Source of the DNA: an uncultured Lachnospiraceae bacterium
GTDB taxonomy: Bacteria > Bacillota > Clostridia > Lachnospirales > Lachnospiraceae
Assembly (NCBI GenBank): GCA_910577645.1
Contig: CAJTOL010000002.1
Coordinates: 62,001-126,000 of the forward strand
DNA: 64,000 bases
Reading direction: 5' to 3'
The stretch's first letter is position 1, and every line of letters begins with the position of its first letter. The notes beneath the pieces are model-generated. The model was not told the DNA's origin. It saw only the letters and a program-made list of their open reading frames with translations, and did no database searches. The position numbers and the translations under genes were made by a program. This document shows positions 42,438 through 50,392 of the stretch, in pieces.

Positions 42438-42442
42438 ATAGA

Positions 42443-43741
42443 ATGGATTTACTGATACTGATTATCATTATTATAATTGCAGTAAGCCACAACCGGGAAC
42501 TTGATATTCCGGGACGGCTGAAGAGATTTTTTGAAAAAGCCGTGGAGACTCCGGGCACAGGGGGAATGCGTCCGGACGCGGATTACAGCAATGTGACTCC
42601 CCCGGGAGGGCAGGAGCCGGACAGATCAAAATTCTGGCATCAGAAATCACCAGAGAAAGGGAATGAAAATATGGAAGAGAATGGAAGTAAACCTAAGAAA
42701 AAAGGAGCCGCCGCAGGCCGCATTGCAGGCCTGGTTTTCCTTTTGGCAATCGCAGTAATCTGCGCCATGGACTCTTTTTATATGCTAAATGAAAATACTT
42801 ATGCAGTAGTTACCACCTTTGGAAGTCCTTCTGTAACCAAGACGGCAGGCCTCCATTTCAAAGTACCTTTTATTCAAAGAGTGCACAAGATCACCAAAAA
42901 CATTATGGGTATGCCCATTGGCTATGCAGTGGAGGATGTAAACGATCCGACGGTGGACGAGAACTACCCGGCCACCATATTAAAGGAATCAGAGATGATT
43001 ACCAAAGACTTTAATTTCGTAGATGTGGATTTTTATATTGAGTATCAGGTGGTGGATCCGATTCAGGCCTTTACCCATGCAGATACTTACCAGGAGATTA
43101 TTAAAAATCTTGCTCAATCCTATATTCGGGATACAGTAGGCACCTACAATGTGGACGACGTTATCACCACAGGAAAGAGCGAGATTCAGTCCAAAGTAAA
43201 AGAAAAACTGTCTACCCGTCTGGAACAGGAGAATATTGGATATGGAATTTATAACGTCACCATCCAGGATGCTCAGCCGCCTACTGCGGAAGTAACCAAT
43301 GCCTTTAAGGCAGTGGAAGATGCCAAGCAGGGGATGGATACGGCAATTAACCAGGCAAAGAAATATCAGTCCGAGCAGATCCCTACCGCTAATGCCAAGG
43401 CGGATAAGGCAATTCAGGACGCCGAGGCTTACAAGCAGGAAAAGATTAACGAAGCCACCGGCCAGGCCGCCCGCTTTAATGATCTGTACCAGGAATACAG
43501 CAAGTATCCTCTAATTACCAAAAAGCGTATGTTTTATGAGGCAATGGAGGAGATCCTGCCGGATCTGAAAGTAATCATTAATTCCTCAGACGGAACTCAG
43601 ACCCTGCTTCCTTTAGAGCCATTTACCAGCGCCGGGGCAGGCGGAGAAACGGGAAAAGTTTCTGCAGCCCCGACTTCTCAGGCAGTTGAAACCAGTGCGC
43701 CTGCGGGAGAGCCCCAGGCGGATACCAATGCGGGCGTTTAG
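42443..43741 (+). CDS. hflK: HflK-like SPFH/prohibitin protein
   Basis: 432 residues from ATG 42443, which has AGGAGGA from the leader repeat. The core (~residues 80-390) has a membrane helix (IAGLVFLLAIAVICAMDSFY), then the SPFH domain (NENTYAVVTTFGSP, GLHFKVPFIQRVHKI, FVDVDFYIEYQV) and a helical stalk. HflK and HflC form a membrane cage around FtsH and limit its proteolysis. Unusual is an extra N-terminal hydrophobic stretch (LLILIIIIIIAVSH) plus a Pro/Gly-rich linker; an internal ATG at 42671 would give a conventional 356-residue protein. The Ala/Pro/Thr-rich tail is probably disordered. Confidence 0.85.
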   Translation: MDLLILIIIIIIAVSHNRELDIPGRLKRFFEKAVETPGTGGMRPDADYSNVTPPGGQEPDRSKFWHQKSPEKGNENMEENGSKPKKKGAAAGRIAGLVFLLAIAVICAMDSFYMLNENTYAVVTTFGSPSVTKTAGLHFKVPFIQRVHKITKNIMGMPIGYAVEDVNDPTVDENYPATILKESEMITKDFNFVDVDFYIEYQVVDPIQAFTHADTYQEIIKNLAQSYIRDTVGTYNVDDVITTGKSEIQSKVKEKLSTRLEQENIGYGIYNVTIQDAQPPTAEVTNAFKAVEDAKQGMDTAINQAKKYQSEQIPTANAKADKAIQDAEAYKQEKINEATGQAARFNDLYQEYSKYPLITKKRMFYEAMEEILPDLKVIINSSDGTQTLLPLEPFTSAGAGGETGKVSAAPTSQAVETSAPAGEPQADTNAGV

Positions 43742-43759
43742 AATGGAGGATATTGAAGA

Positions 43760-44638
43760 GTGAAAAAGACAATAAAATGGACATTGATTCCGGTATTTCT
43801 GATAGTTGCCGTTATCCTGCTGGCTTCCAGTATGGTAACTACTACGGCCAGGGAGTATAAGCTGATAACCCAGTTTGGAAAAGTGGTTCGGATCAGCTCC
43901 GAGCCTGGATTAAGCTTTAAGATTCCCTTTATCCAGGAGGTGCAGAGCGTTCCCAAATATAAGATGATTTCCGACCTGGTGCCCAGCGATGTTACCACCA
44001 AAGATAAAAAGGTTATGACAGTGGACAGCTTTGTGATCTGGGATATTGCAGATCCATTAAAATATCTGACCACCTTAAATGCCAACAAGGAAAACGCTGA
44101 GGTTCGTATTGGGAACGTGGTTTACAACTCTATTAAAAATGTTTTGGCCGCCACCAACCAGGAAGACATTATTACCGGCCGTGACGGCAAGCTGGCTCTG
44201 ACCATTACAGAAAATATCGGAGGGGCCCTGGACAGTTACGGCATCCGCATCTATGCGGTGGAGACCAAAAAGCTGGATCTGCCTGACTCCAACAAGGAGA
44301 GCGTATATGCCCGGATGATTTCCGAGAGGAATAATATTGCCGCCGGTTACAAGGCAGACGGAGAGTATGAATCCAGGCTGATTATGAACAAAACTGACCG
44401 TACCGTAAGGGAGACCATTGCCAAGGCGGATGCAGATGCGGAGAAGATTAAAGCCGAAGGAGAGGCCGAATATATGCGGATTTTGTCGGAAGCTTACAAC
44501 GACGAGTCCAAGGCAGATTTTTATAATTTTGTCCGTTCTCTGGATGCATTAAAAGCTTCCATGACTGGTGAGAACAAGACCATTGTGCTGGACTCCAACA
44601 GCGAACTGGCCCGGATTTTAAGCGGAAATATTCAATAG
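43760..44638 (+). CDS. hflC: HflC-like SPFH/prohibitin protein
   Basis: 292 residues, partner of the preceding gene, 18 bases downstream. N-terminal helix (WTLIPVFLIVAVILLASSMV), SPFH domain (REYKLITQFGKVVRI, GLSFKIPFIQEVQS, SFVIWDIADPLKYL) and the family stalk SERNNIAAGYKADGE followed by ADADAEKIKAEGEAEY. GTG start with GGAGG ten bases ahead. Confidence 0.92.
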   Translation: MKKTIKWTLIPVFLIVAVILLASSMVTTTAREYKLITQFGKVVRISSEPGLSFKIPFIQEVQSVPKYKMISDLVPSDVTTKDKKVMTVDSFVIWDIADPLKYLTTLNANKENAEVRIGNVVYNSIKNVLAATNQEDIITGRDGKLALTITENIGGALDSYGIRIYAVETKKLDLPDSNKESVYARMISERNNIAAGYKADGEYESRLIMNKTDRTVRETIAKADADAEKIKAEGEAEYMRILSEAYNDESKADFYNFVRSLDALKASMTGENKTIVLDSNSELARILSGNIQ

Positions 44639-44681
44639 ACGGACAAAGAAAATAATTTTTCTGGATTTTAGCGCGTTGATG

Positions 44682-44690
44682 TGCTATACT
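44682..44690 (+). promoter_or_regulatory. Extended -10 promoter of iorAB
   Basis: TGCTATACT with no good -35; start near 44697 would give a ~45-base leader. Confidence 0.5.
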
Positions 44691-44742
44691 GTTGGGCAAG
44701 CAGCGTACTTACCCCAGAAAACTGCAAAGGAGGAACCTGAAA

Positions 44743-46482
44743 TTGAGTGAAAAGAAGATTATGTTAGGAAATGAAGCCTATGCCAGAGGCGCATGGGAGG
44801 CCGGCGTGAAAGTGTCTGCCGCCTATCCCGGCACTCCCAGCACGGAGATCAGTGAGAATTTGGCCAAATACAGTGAGGTTTATGCCGAGTGGTCCCCCAA
44901 TGAGAAGGTAGCCGCCGAGGTGGCTATCGGCGCATCCATCAGCGGTGTCCGGGCCCTGGCATCCATGAAGCATGTAGGCCTGAACGTGGCGGCAGACCCC
45001 TTATATACTGCCGCATATACCGGAGTGGGCGGCGGCCTGGTATTGATTGTAGCCGACGATCCGGGAATGTACAGCTCCCAGAATGAGCAGGACACCCGTA
45101 TGATTGGCCGCGCCGCCAATGTGCCGGTATTAGAACCTTCCGACAGCCAGGAGGCCAAGGATTTTGTCAAGCTGGCTTATGATATCAGCGAGAAGTATGA
45201 TACCCCGGTAATTGTCCGCAGCACCACCAGACTGTCCCATTCCCAGGGCGTGGTAACCCTGGAGGAGAGAATCGTTCCTGAAGATAAGCCTTATGAGAGA
45301 AACCCGGCCAAGTATGTGATGATGCCCGGCAATGCCAAAGGCCGTCATCTGGTGGTAGAGGACAGGATGAAAAAGCTTTCCGAGGATGCATCCTCCCTGT
45401 CTGTCAACCGGGCAGAGTATCAGGAGCTGTCCGTAGGTTTCATTACCAGCGGGATTCCTTATCAGTATGTAAAGGAAGCAATGCCAGAGGCATCTGTATT
45501 AAAGCTGGGCATGGTTCACCCCCTGCCCAGAAAGCTTATCGAAGAATTTGCTTCCAAGGTAGATAAGCTCTACATTTTTGAGGAATTAGAACCGGTATTT
45601 GAGGAGCAGATAAAATCCTGGGGAATTAAGGCACAGGGCAAGGAGATTTTTACCCTTCAGGGCGAGTACAGCGCCAATTTAATCCGCACCAGGGTGCTGG
45701 GGGAGGCCATTGAGGCGGCTGAAGCGGCCAAAGTTCCGGCAAGACCACCCATTCTTTGTCCCGGATGTCCCCACAGAAGCGTATACTCTGTATTAAACCG
45801 TCTGAAAATCCATGCTGCCGGTGATATTGGCTGCTATACTTTAGGTGCGGTAGCCCCCTTAAATGTTGTAGATACCACTATCTGCATGGGAGCCAGCATT
45901 TCTTCCTTACATGGTATGGAAAAGGCAAAAGGAAGGGAGTATATTAAAAACTGGGTAGCCGTTATCGGTGATTCCACCTTTTTACATACAGGCGTCAATT
46001 CTCTGATGAACATGGTTTACAACAAATCTGCGGGAACCGTAATGATTTTGGATAACTCCACCACCGGCATGACCGGCCACCAGGATCACGCCGCCACCGG
46101 GAAGACGTTAAAAGGGGAAACCACCTATGCTATCAATCTATATCACCTGTGCAAGGCCATGGGGATTGAACATGTATATGAGGTGAATGCCTTTGATACC
46201 GATGCCTTGGCAGAGCTTGTGAAAAGGGAAACAGCAAGGGATCAGGTTTCCGTTATCATCACCAAATCTCCCTGTGTACTGTTAAAGGGAGTGACCTTTG
46301 AGAATAAGTGCCGGGAGATTTCCGATAAGTGCAAAAAGTGCGGCCAGTGTTTAAAGCCCGGCTGCCCTGCGCTGACCAAAAACGCAGACGGCACAATCAA
46401 AATCAACGCCGCTATGTGCAACGGCTGCGGCCTGTGCAGGAAGCTGTGTAAGTTTGACGCCATTGAGGAGGTAAAAGCGTGA
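44743..46482 (+). CDS. iorA: Indolepyruvate:ferredoxin oxidoreductase, alpha subunit
   Basis: 579 residues. Oxidises aryl-pyruvates (from Trp, Phe, Tyr transamination) to aryl-acetyl-CoA, reducing ferredoxin. N-terminal pyrimidine-binding domain (AAYPGTPSTEIS, EWSPNEKVAAEVAIGAS), C-terminal thiamine-diphosphate domain (CPGCPHRSVY, GDIGCYTLG, GDSTFLHTGVNSL, LDNSTTGMTGHQ) and two ferredoxin-type [4Fe-4S] clusters at the end (CKKCGQCLKPGCP, CNGCGLCRKLC). The first cluster ligand set is the shortened CxxCxxCxxxC type. TTG at 44743 is chosen because AAAGGAGG is well placed; ATG 44761 is too far. Confidence 0.95.
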   Translation: MSEKKIMLGNEAYARGAWEAGVKVSAAYPGTPSTEISENLAKYSEVYAEWSPNEKVAAEVAIGASISGVRALASMKHVGLNVAADPLYTAAYTGVGGGLVLIVADDPGMYSSQNEQDTRMIGRAANVPVLEPSDSQEAKDFVKLAYDISEKYDTPVIVRSTTRLSHSQGVVTLEERIVPEDKPYERNPAKYVMMPGNAKGRHLVVEDRMKKLSEDASSLSVNRAEYQELSVGFITSGIPYQYVKEAMPEASVLKLGMVHPLPRKLIEEFASKVDKLYIFEELEPVFEEQIKSWGIKAQGKEIFTLQGEYSANLIRTRVLGEAIEAAEAAKVPARPPILCPGCPHRSVYSVLNRLKIHAAGDIGCYTLGAVAPLNVVDTTICMGASISSLHGMEKAKGREYIKNWVAVIGDSTFLHTGVNSLMNMVYNKSAGTVMILDNSTTGMTGHQDHAATGKTLKGETTYAINLYHLCKAMGIEHVYEVNAFDTDALAELVKRETARDQVSVIITKSPCVLLKGVTFENKCREISDKCKKCGQCLKPGCPALTKNADGTIKINAAMCNGCGLCRKLCKFDAIEEVKA

Positions 46483-47048
46483 TGACAAGGAATATTATGA
46501 TTGTAGGCGTAGGCGGCCAGGGGACCCTGCTTACCAGCCGTATCTTAGGCGGTATTGCCACGGCAGGCGGCTATGATGTAAAACTTTCTGAGGTACACGG
46601 CATGGCCCAGAGAGGCGGCAGTGTGGTAACCTTTGTCCGTTACGGCGAAAAAGTGTCGGAGCCTATTGTAGAAGAAGGCCAGGCGGATGTACTCATCGCC
46701 TTTGAGCGGTTGGAAGCCCTGCGTTATATCCAGTTTTTAAAGCCCCAGGGCGTTATTGTAGTAAATGATGAGCGTATTGACCCCATTACCGTGGTAACCG
46801 GCGCGGCAGAGTATCCTGAGGGGATTTTAGATATCTTAAAGGAAAACCACACCGTCTATTCCGTAGAAGCCGGAAAGAAAGCCTTAGAGCTTGGCAACAG
46901 CCGCACCTTTAACGTGATTGTGCTGGGGGTTGCCGCAAAGCATATGGATTTTGCCAAAGAGCAATGGCTGGAGGTTATTGAAAAGACCGTTCCGCCAAAG
47001 ACGGTAGAATTAAATAAAAAGGCATTTTTAGTGGGATACGAGATGTGA
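46482..47048 (+). CDS. iorB: Indolepyruvate:ferredoxin oxidoreductase, beta subunit
   Basis: 188 residues, the gamma-type domain of 2-oxoacid oxidoreductases: IMIVGVGGQGTLLTSRILG and SEVHGMAQRGGSVVTFVRYG. It completes the IorA enzyme. Coupled through a TGATG overlap with iorA (GTG at 46479 is an alternative start). A strong terminator follows. Confidence 0.95.
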   Translation: MTRNIMIVGVGGQGTLLTSRILGGIATAGGYDVKLSEVHGMAQRGGSVVTFVRYGEKVSEPIVEEGQADVLIAFERLEALRYIQFLKPQGVIVVNDERIDPITVVTGAAEYPEGILDILKENHTVYSVEAGKKALELGNSRTFNVIVLGVAAKHMDFAKEQWLEVIEKTVPPKTVELNKKAFLVGYEM

Positions 47049-47073
47049 GTTATTAAGGGACTGGGGGAGAGGT

Positions 47074-47116
47074 AAAATAAAGGGACATCTGCTGATAGAA
47101 AGTCCCTTTATTTTTT
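47074..47116. terminator. Bidirectional terminator after iorAB
   Basis: AAAATAAAGGGAC (47074-47086) and its perfect complement (47102-47114) with a 15-base loop and flanking A/T runs. The loop end TGATAGAAAG and the AAAATAAAGsG arm resemble the terminator at 5719-5793. Confidence 0.9.
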
Positions 47117-47135
47117 GAAATGACAATTTTTTTTG

Positions 47136-48215
47136 CTATCGCTTCATAGCTTTCAGCCTGTCTTTTGCCGGTTCATAGCCGTCTCCTGCGGCCATGCGGT
47201 AATACTTTACCGCGGCTTCTGCCTGTCCTGACACCTCATACCAGGTGCCCAGATTGTAAGCGGCTTTGAAAGAGCCGGTTCCCACTACGCCTCCAAGCTC
47301 AGGCTGCTCTCCCAGCCTGAGGCACTGCAGATAACAGCTCTCAATGCGGGGAAGCAGGCCAACATATCTGGCTACATCCGACAGCACCCGTTTCATATAA
47401 AAGAGGCCGCAGACAAAACAAAAGTCCGACCAGGAACCGAGAGTTTTCTCTTCTCGTTCCACGATTTCAGCGGCTTCGTCCAGACACTGGGGAGTGCCCA
47501 GGTCCAGAAGGGTATAGAGATAAAGAACCGTTCCTCCTGCCCGGTAAGTCTCCTGGGGCTGGGCCAGCCGGTAGAAATTGCGGAAGTATTCCAGGCTCTC
47601 TTCCAGCTGCTTCAGATTTCTTAGAGTGGAGGCCAGCTGAAACTGATAGTATCCGTCCTCAGGATACTGGTTTACCGCTTTCCTTAAATAGGGAAGGTTC
47701 CTCCCTCCTTTATCCTCATACAGATATCCGTCATGGTCTGCCGCCAGAGGAAGGCTGTAGCAGGGATAATTTCCCTCCGGCTGTTCATGGATAATTCCGG
47801 CGTAGCGTACTCCTCTGGGTAAAATTCTGGGAAGGACAGATGTGCTCTGGCTGATTCCGCCCTGATCCCGGTAAGCATCATATAGGGTGATTCCACCCAG
47901 CCATATTCCGCTTCGGCCTTTTAAAAGCTTCTCCAGGTTTTTGCGGCTGCAGGGCCGTAAGTACTCGTCTGCATCCAGGATTAGGTTCCAGTCGGCATCG
48001 GACTGATCCAGGGCAAAATTGCGGGCAGCGGAAAAATCGTTGACCCACGGAAAGCTAAACACTTTTGCACTCATTTCCTTTGCGATCTCCAAAGTTCTGT
48101 CTGTGGAGCCAGTGTCTGCAATGATGATCTCGTCCACCAGCCCCCTTGCGGCCTTCAGACATTTCATCAAAGACCGTTCCTCATTTTTTACGATCATTAC
48201 CAGATTGAACTTCAT
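47136..48215 (-). CDS. GT2 family glycosyltransferase with TPR-like tail
   Basis: 359 residues. Residues 1-~215 are a GT-A fold glycosyltransferase 2 domain: VMIVKNEERSL, IADTGSTDRTLEIA, DFSAARNFALDQ and the metal-binding LILDADEYL. Residues ~195-355 are helical repeats (YYQFQLASTLRNLKQLEESLEYF; AAYNLGTWYEVSGQAEAAVKYY) of the TPR kind. Proteins of this build glycosylate peptides or surface molecules. Start follows GGGGAGGAAT on the minus strand. Acceptor is unknown. Confidence 0.88.
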   Translation of the reverse strand: MKFNLVMIVKNEERSLMKCLKAARGLVDEIIIADTGSTDRTLEIAKEMSAKVFSFPWVNDFSAARNFALDQSDADWNLILDADEYLRPCSRKNLEKLLKGRSGIWLGGITLYDAYRDQGGISQSTSVLPRILPRGVRYAGIIHEQPEGNYPCYSLPLAADHDGYLYEDKGGRNLPYLRKAVNQYPEDGYYQFQLASTLRNLKQLEESLEYFRNFYRLAQPQETYRAGGTVLYLYTLLDLGTPQCLDEAAEIVEREEKTLGSWSDFCFVCGLFYMKRVLSDVARYVGLLPRIESCYLQCLRLGEQPELGGVVGTGSFKAAYNLGTWYEVSGQAEAAVKYYRMAAGDGYEPAKDRLKAMKR

Positions 48216-48294
48216 AGATTATTCCTCCCCAGCAGATATTATTCTTCTTAATGTACACTAGGTTTCTGCTTTTCGTCAAGTGAAATGTTTTCTT

Positions 48295-48684
48295 TTATCT
48301 TCGATACCCGGAAGCAGAAACCACAGCTATTTTGGTTCCCAGTTCATCGGTAATTTCCGTCTCATAAAAGCAGGCGTGGCGGCCTTCCTTTACGGGCCGG
48401 GTAACTGCAGTGAGAATGTTCCCCTTTGCGCCGGACAGAAACTGGATCTGGCTGCTTAAGGTAACGGTTCCCATTCCTTTAAAATTGGCGGCAGCGGCAA
48501 AACCGAAATCTGCCAGGGTAAAGAGAGCCCCGCCCATAACGGATCCCACGGCGTTAAGATGGTTGTCCGTAATGGTCATGGTACACACAGCCCCGTTTTC
48601 ATCCAGCTCCTTTAATACAATTCCTGCTGCACAGGTGGCAAACTTGTCCTGCTGAAAAAAAATTTTTGCTTCTTCCAATGTCAT
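48295..48684 (-). CDS. PaaI-like hotdog thioesterase
   Basis: 129 residues from ATG 48684, preceded by AAAAGGAGACC; a longer open frame to 48771 lacks a ribosome site and would translate a repeat element. Hotdog-fold motif: HLNAVGSVMGGALFTLADF, followed by SSQIQFLSGAKG. Hydrolyses acyl-CoA esters, with aryl-acetyl-CoA plausible since iorAB nearby makes such products (inference). Confidence 0.88.
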   Translation of the reverse strand: MTLEEAKIFFQQDKFATCAAGIVLKELDENGAVCTMTITDNHLNAVGSVMGGALFTLADFGFAAAANFKGMGTVTLSSQIQFLSGAKGNILTAVTRPVKEGRHACFYETEITDELGTKIAVVSASGYRR

Positions 48685-48699
48685 AATGGTCTCCTTTTC

Positions 48700-48752
48700 G
48701 GGGAATATCGAAAAATGAAATAAAGGCTCTGGTTTTATTTTGCGACATCCCC
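48700..48752 (-). repeat. Inverted-repeat element, copy 2
   Basis: On the minus strand GGGGATGTCGCAAAATAAAA pairs imperfectly with a TTTATTTCATTTTTCGATATTCCCC-type arm. Left arm matches the family consensus GGATGTYGCAAAATRAAA. It lies in the leader of the thioesterase gene. Confidence 0.7.
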
Positions 48753-48790
48753 TATAGCTATATTTTAGCACAACTGGGAGAAAAAGTATC

Positions 48791-48819
48791 TTGAAATTAT
48801 GAATCTTTTATTGTATACT
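48791..48819 (+). promoter_or_regulatory. Strong promoter of the structured RNA
   Basis: TTGAAA (48791-48796), 17-base spacer, TATACT (48814-48819). A perfect GTTTA-TGT-TAAAC palindrome (48822-48834) lies at the expected start. Confidence 0.8.
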
Positions 48820-48826
48820 TAGTTTA

Positions 48827-49058
48827 TGTTAAACATGTGATTCTGTAACACCTGGAATGTTCGACACTCTTACGTATTTGAACCTACACTATGACATCGG
48901 GATTCCAATATTTTCAGGCGGATGTCGGGCCTCCTTTGAGTGGATGGCAGAAGTCTGATTGAGGTTGCCCACCTAGCTCTGCTAGGGGTCAATTAGTAAG
49001 AACCGGCATTTTGGGGTTACAGAAGAGAAAAGCAGCGAGCAATCGCTGCTTTATCTGT
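48827..49058 (+). ncRNA. ssrS: Probable 6S RNA
   Basis: About 190-230 bases with own promoter and terminator and no gene. A long closing stem joins TTCTGTAACACCTGGAATG (48841-48859) with CATTTTGGGGTTACAGAA (49007-49024): 18 pairs with one bulged A, counting G-T pairs. Inside are largely open strands with a perfect small hairpin CCTAGC-TCT-GCTAGG (48972-48986) on the 3' side and further weak stems (GACATC/GATGTC). A ~183-base rod with a central bubble and 3' bubble hairpin is the architecture of 6S RNA, which binds RNA polymerase holoenzyme and mimics an open promoter. The assignment rests on architecture; no database search was possible. Confidence 0.6.
49029..49058 (+). terminator. Terminator of the structured RNA
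   Basis: AAAGCAGCGA-GCAA-TCGCTGCTTT (49029-49052), then ATCTGT; 10-bp perfect stem. Confidence 0.8.
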
Positions 49059-49134
49059 ACAATAGGCTATCCAGAAAATGGAAACTTCCAAATCTACCTG
49101 GATGATGCAGTCAATGCGTCAGAAAGAGGAAATT

Positions 49135-50367
49135 ATGAACAATCAAAAATTTTACCATTATATCTGCTGGGGAGTGACGGCCTTTTTGGTGATAGCCGCC
49201 AGCATTGCGTTTTGCTTTGTACTGCTGAAATTCAAAGCCATAGAGGAAGCCTTTTCCATGCTTTTGGATATTCTGGCGCCGGTAATTTACGGAGCAGTCA
49301 TGGCCTACCTGTTAAGCCCTGTTTTTAACCGGTGTGTCCTTAAGACAGAGCCTGTATTTACCAAATGGACCAAAAATGAAAAACAGGGAATGGCCCTGGC
49401 CAAAGCCGTGGCTACCCTGGCCAGCCTGGTGGTTTTGGCAGCCATTGTGGTAGGGCTTTTTTCCATGTTGATACCGGAGGTAATAAAGAGTATCCAGACG
49501 GCTGTCAACAGCCTTCCGGAGAATATGAGAAACCTGTCTTTATGGGTTTCCCATACGCTGGAAAACAATCCGGAGGCGGAGCAGATGGCAATCACTGCTT
49601 TAGACCGTATGTACGGATGGGCGAGAGGGGTGCTGGAGCCCAACCTGGATAAAATATTGGGCATTATCGGAAATGTATCCTCAGGTGTTATCAGTGTGCT
49701 GATCTGGTTTAAAAACATTCTGATAGGCCTTATTGTAATGATCTATATGCTGAATATTAAGGATCAGTTTGTAGCCCTGGCAAAAAAGATAACCTACGGC
49801 ATATTTTCTGTGGCCTGGGCCAATCGCCTGATTAAAGAGACGCGGTTTATCCATAAAGTATTCGGCGGATTTATTATTGGAAAAATAGTGGATTCTTTGA
49901 TTATCGGAGTGCTGTGTTTTGTCTGCCTCTCCTTTATGAAGATGCCTTACACCCTGCTGGTCAGTGTAATTGTGGGAGTAACCAATATCATCCCTTTTTT
50001 CGGGCCGTTTATCGGAGCCGTTCCCAGCGCCTTTTTGATTCTTTTGGTAAGCCCTGTTCAGTGCCTGTACTTTTTGATTTTTATTCTGCTGCTGCAGCAG
50101 TTTGACGGCAACATTCTGGGACCAAAGATACTGGGGGACTCCACCGGGATTTCCAGCTTCTGGGTGCTGTTTTCCATTTTGCTCTTTGGCGGCCTCCTGG
50201 GATTTGCGGGAATGATTATCGGGGTTCCTGCCTTTGCGGTTATTTACCGGCTGGTAGGAGATATTATTAACGAACAGCTGAGGAGGAAAAAGCTTTCTGT
50301 CCGGACCTGGGATTATAAAGATTTGGATTATGTGGAGGTCCAGGATAAAAGCTACAAAAAGCTGTAA
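49135..50367 (+). CDS. AI-2E family transporter
   Basis: 410 residues with about eight helices in the AI-2E/UPF0118 pattern: ILAPVIYGAVMAYLLSP, long soluble helical part (~residues 105-200), IWFKNILIGLIVMIYML, VIVGVTNIIPFFGPFIGAVP and LLGFAGMIIGVPAFAVIY. Family members export autoinducers or act as Na+/H+ antiporters; role here unknown. ATG 49135 with AGAGGAAATT is preferred over ATG 49078, which would run back toward the RNA terminator. Paralogue of ytvI at 21713. Confidence 0.9.
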   Translation: MNNQKFYHYICWGVTAFLVIAASIAFCFVLLKFKAIEEAFSMLLDILAPVIYGAVMAYLLSPVFNRCVLKTEPVFTKWTKNEKQGMALAKAVATLASLVVLAAIVVGLFSMLIPEVIKSIQTAVNSLPENMRNLSLWVSHTLENNPEAEQMAITALDRMYGWARGVLEPNLDKILGIIGNVSSGVISVLIWFKNILIGLIVMIYMLNIKDQFVALAKKITYGIFSVAWANRLIKETRFIHKVFGGFIIGKIVDSLIIGVLCFVCLSFMKMPYTLLVSVIVGVTNIIPFFGPFIGAVPSAFLILLVSPVQCLYFLIFILLLQQFDGNILGPKILGDSTGISSFWVLFSILLFGGLLGFAGMIIGVPAFAVIYRLVGDIINEQLRRKKLSVRTWDYKDLDYVEVQDKSYKKL

Positions 50368-50392
50368 AAATATTTGATATAAAGAGGAAAAT

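Noticed and set aside
49011..49328. 105-codon open frame
   Set aside because: It begins in the closing stem of the probable 6S RNA, crosses its terminator and overlaps the AI-2E gene in another frame.
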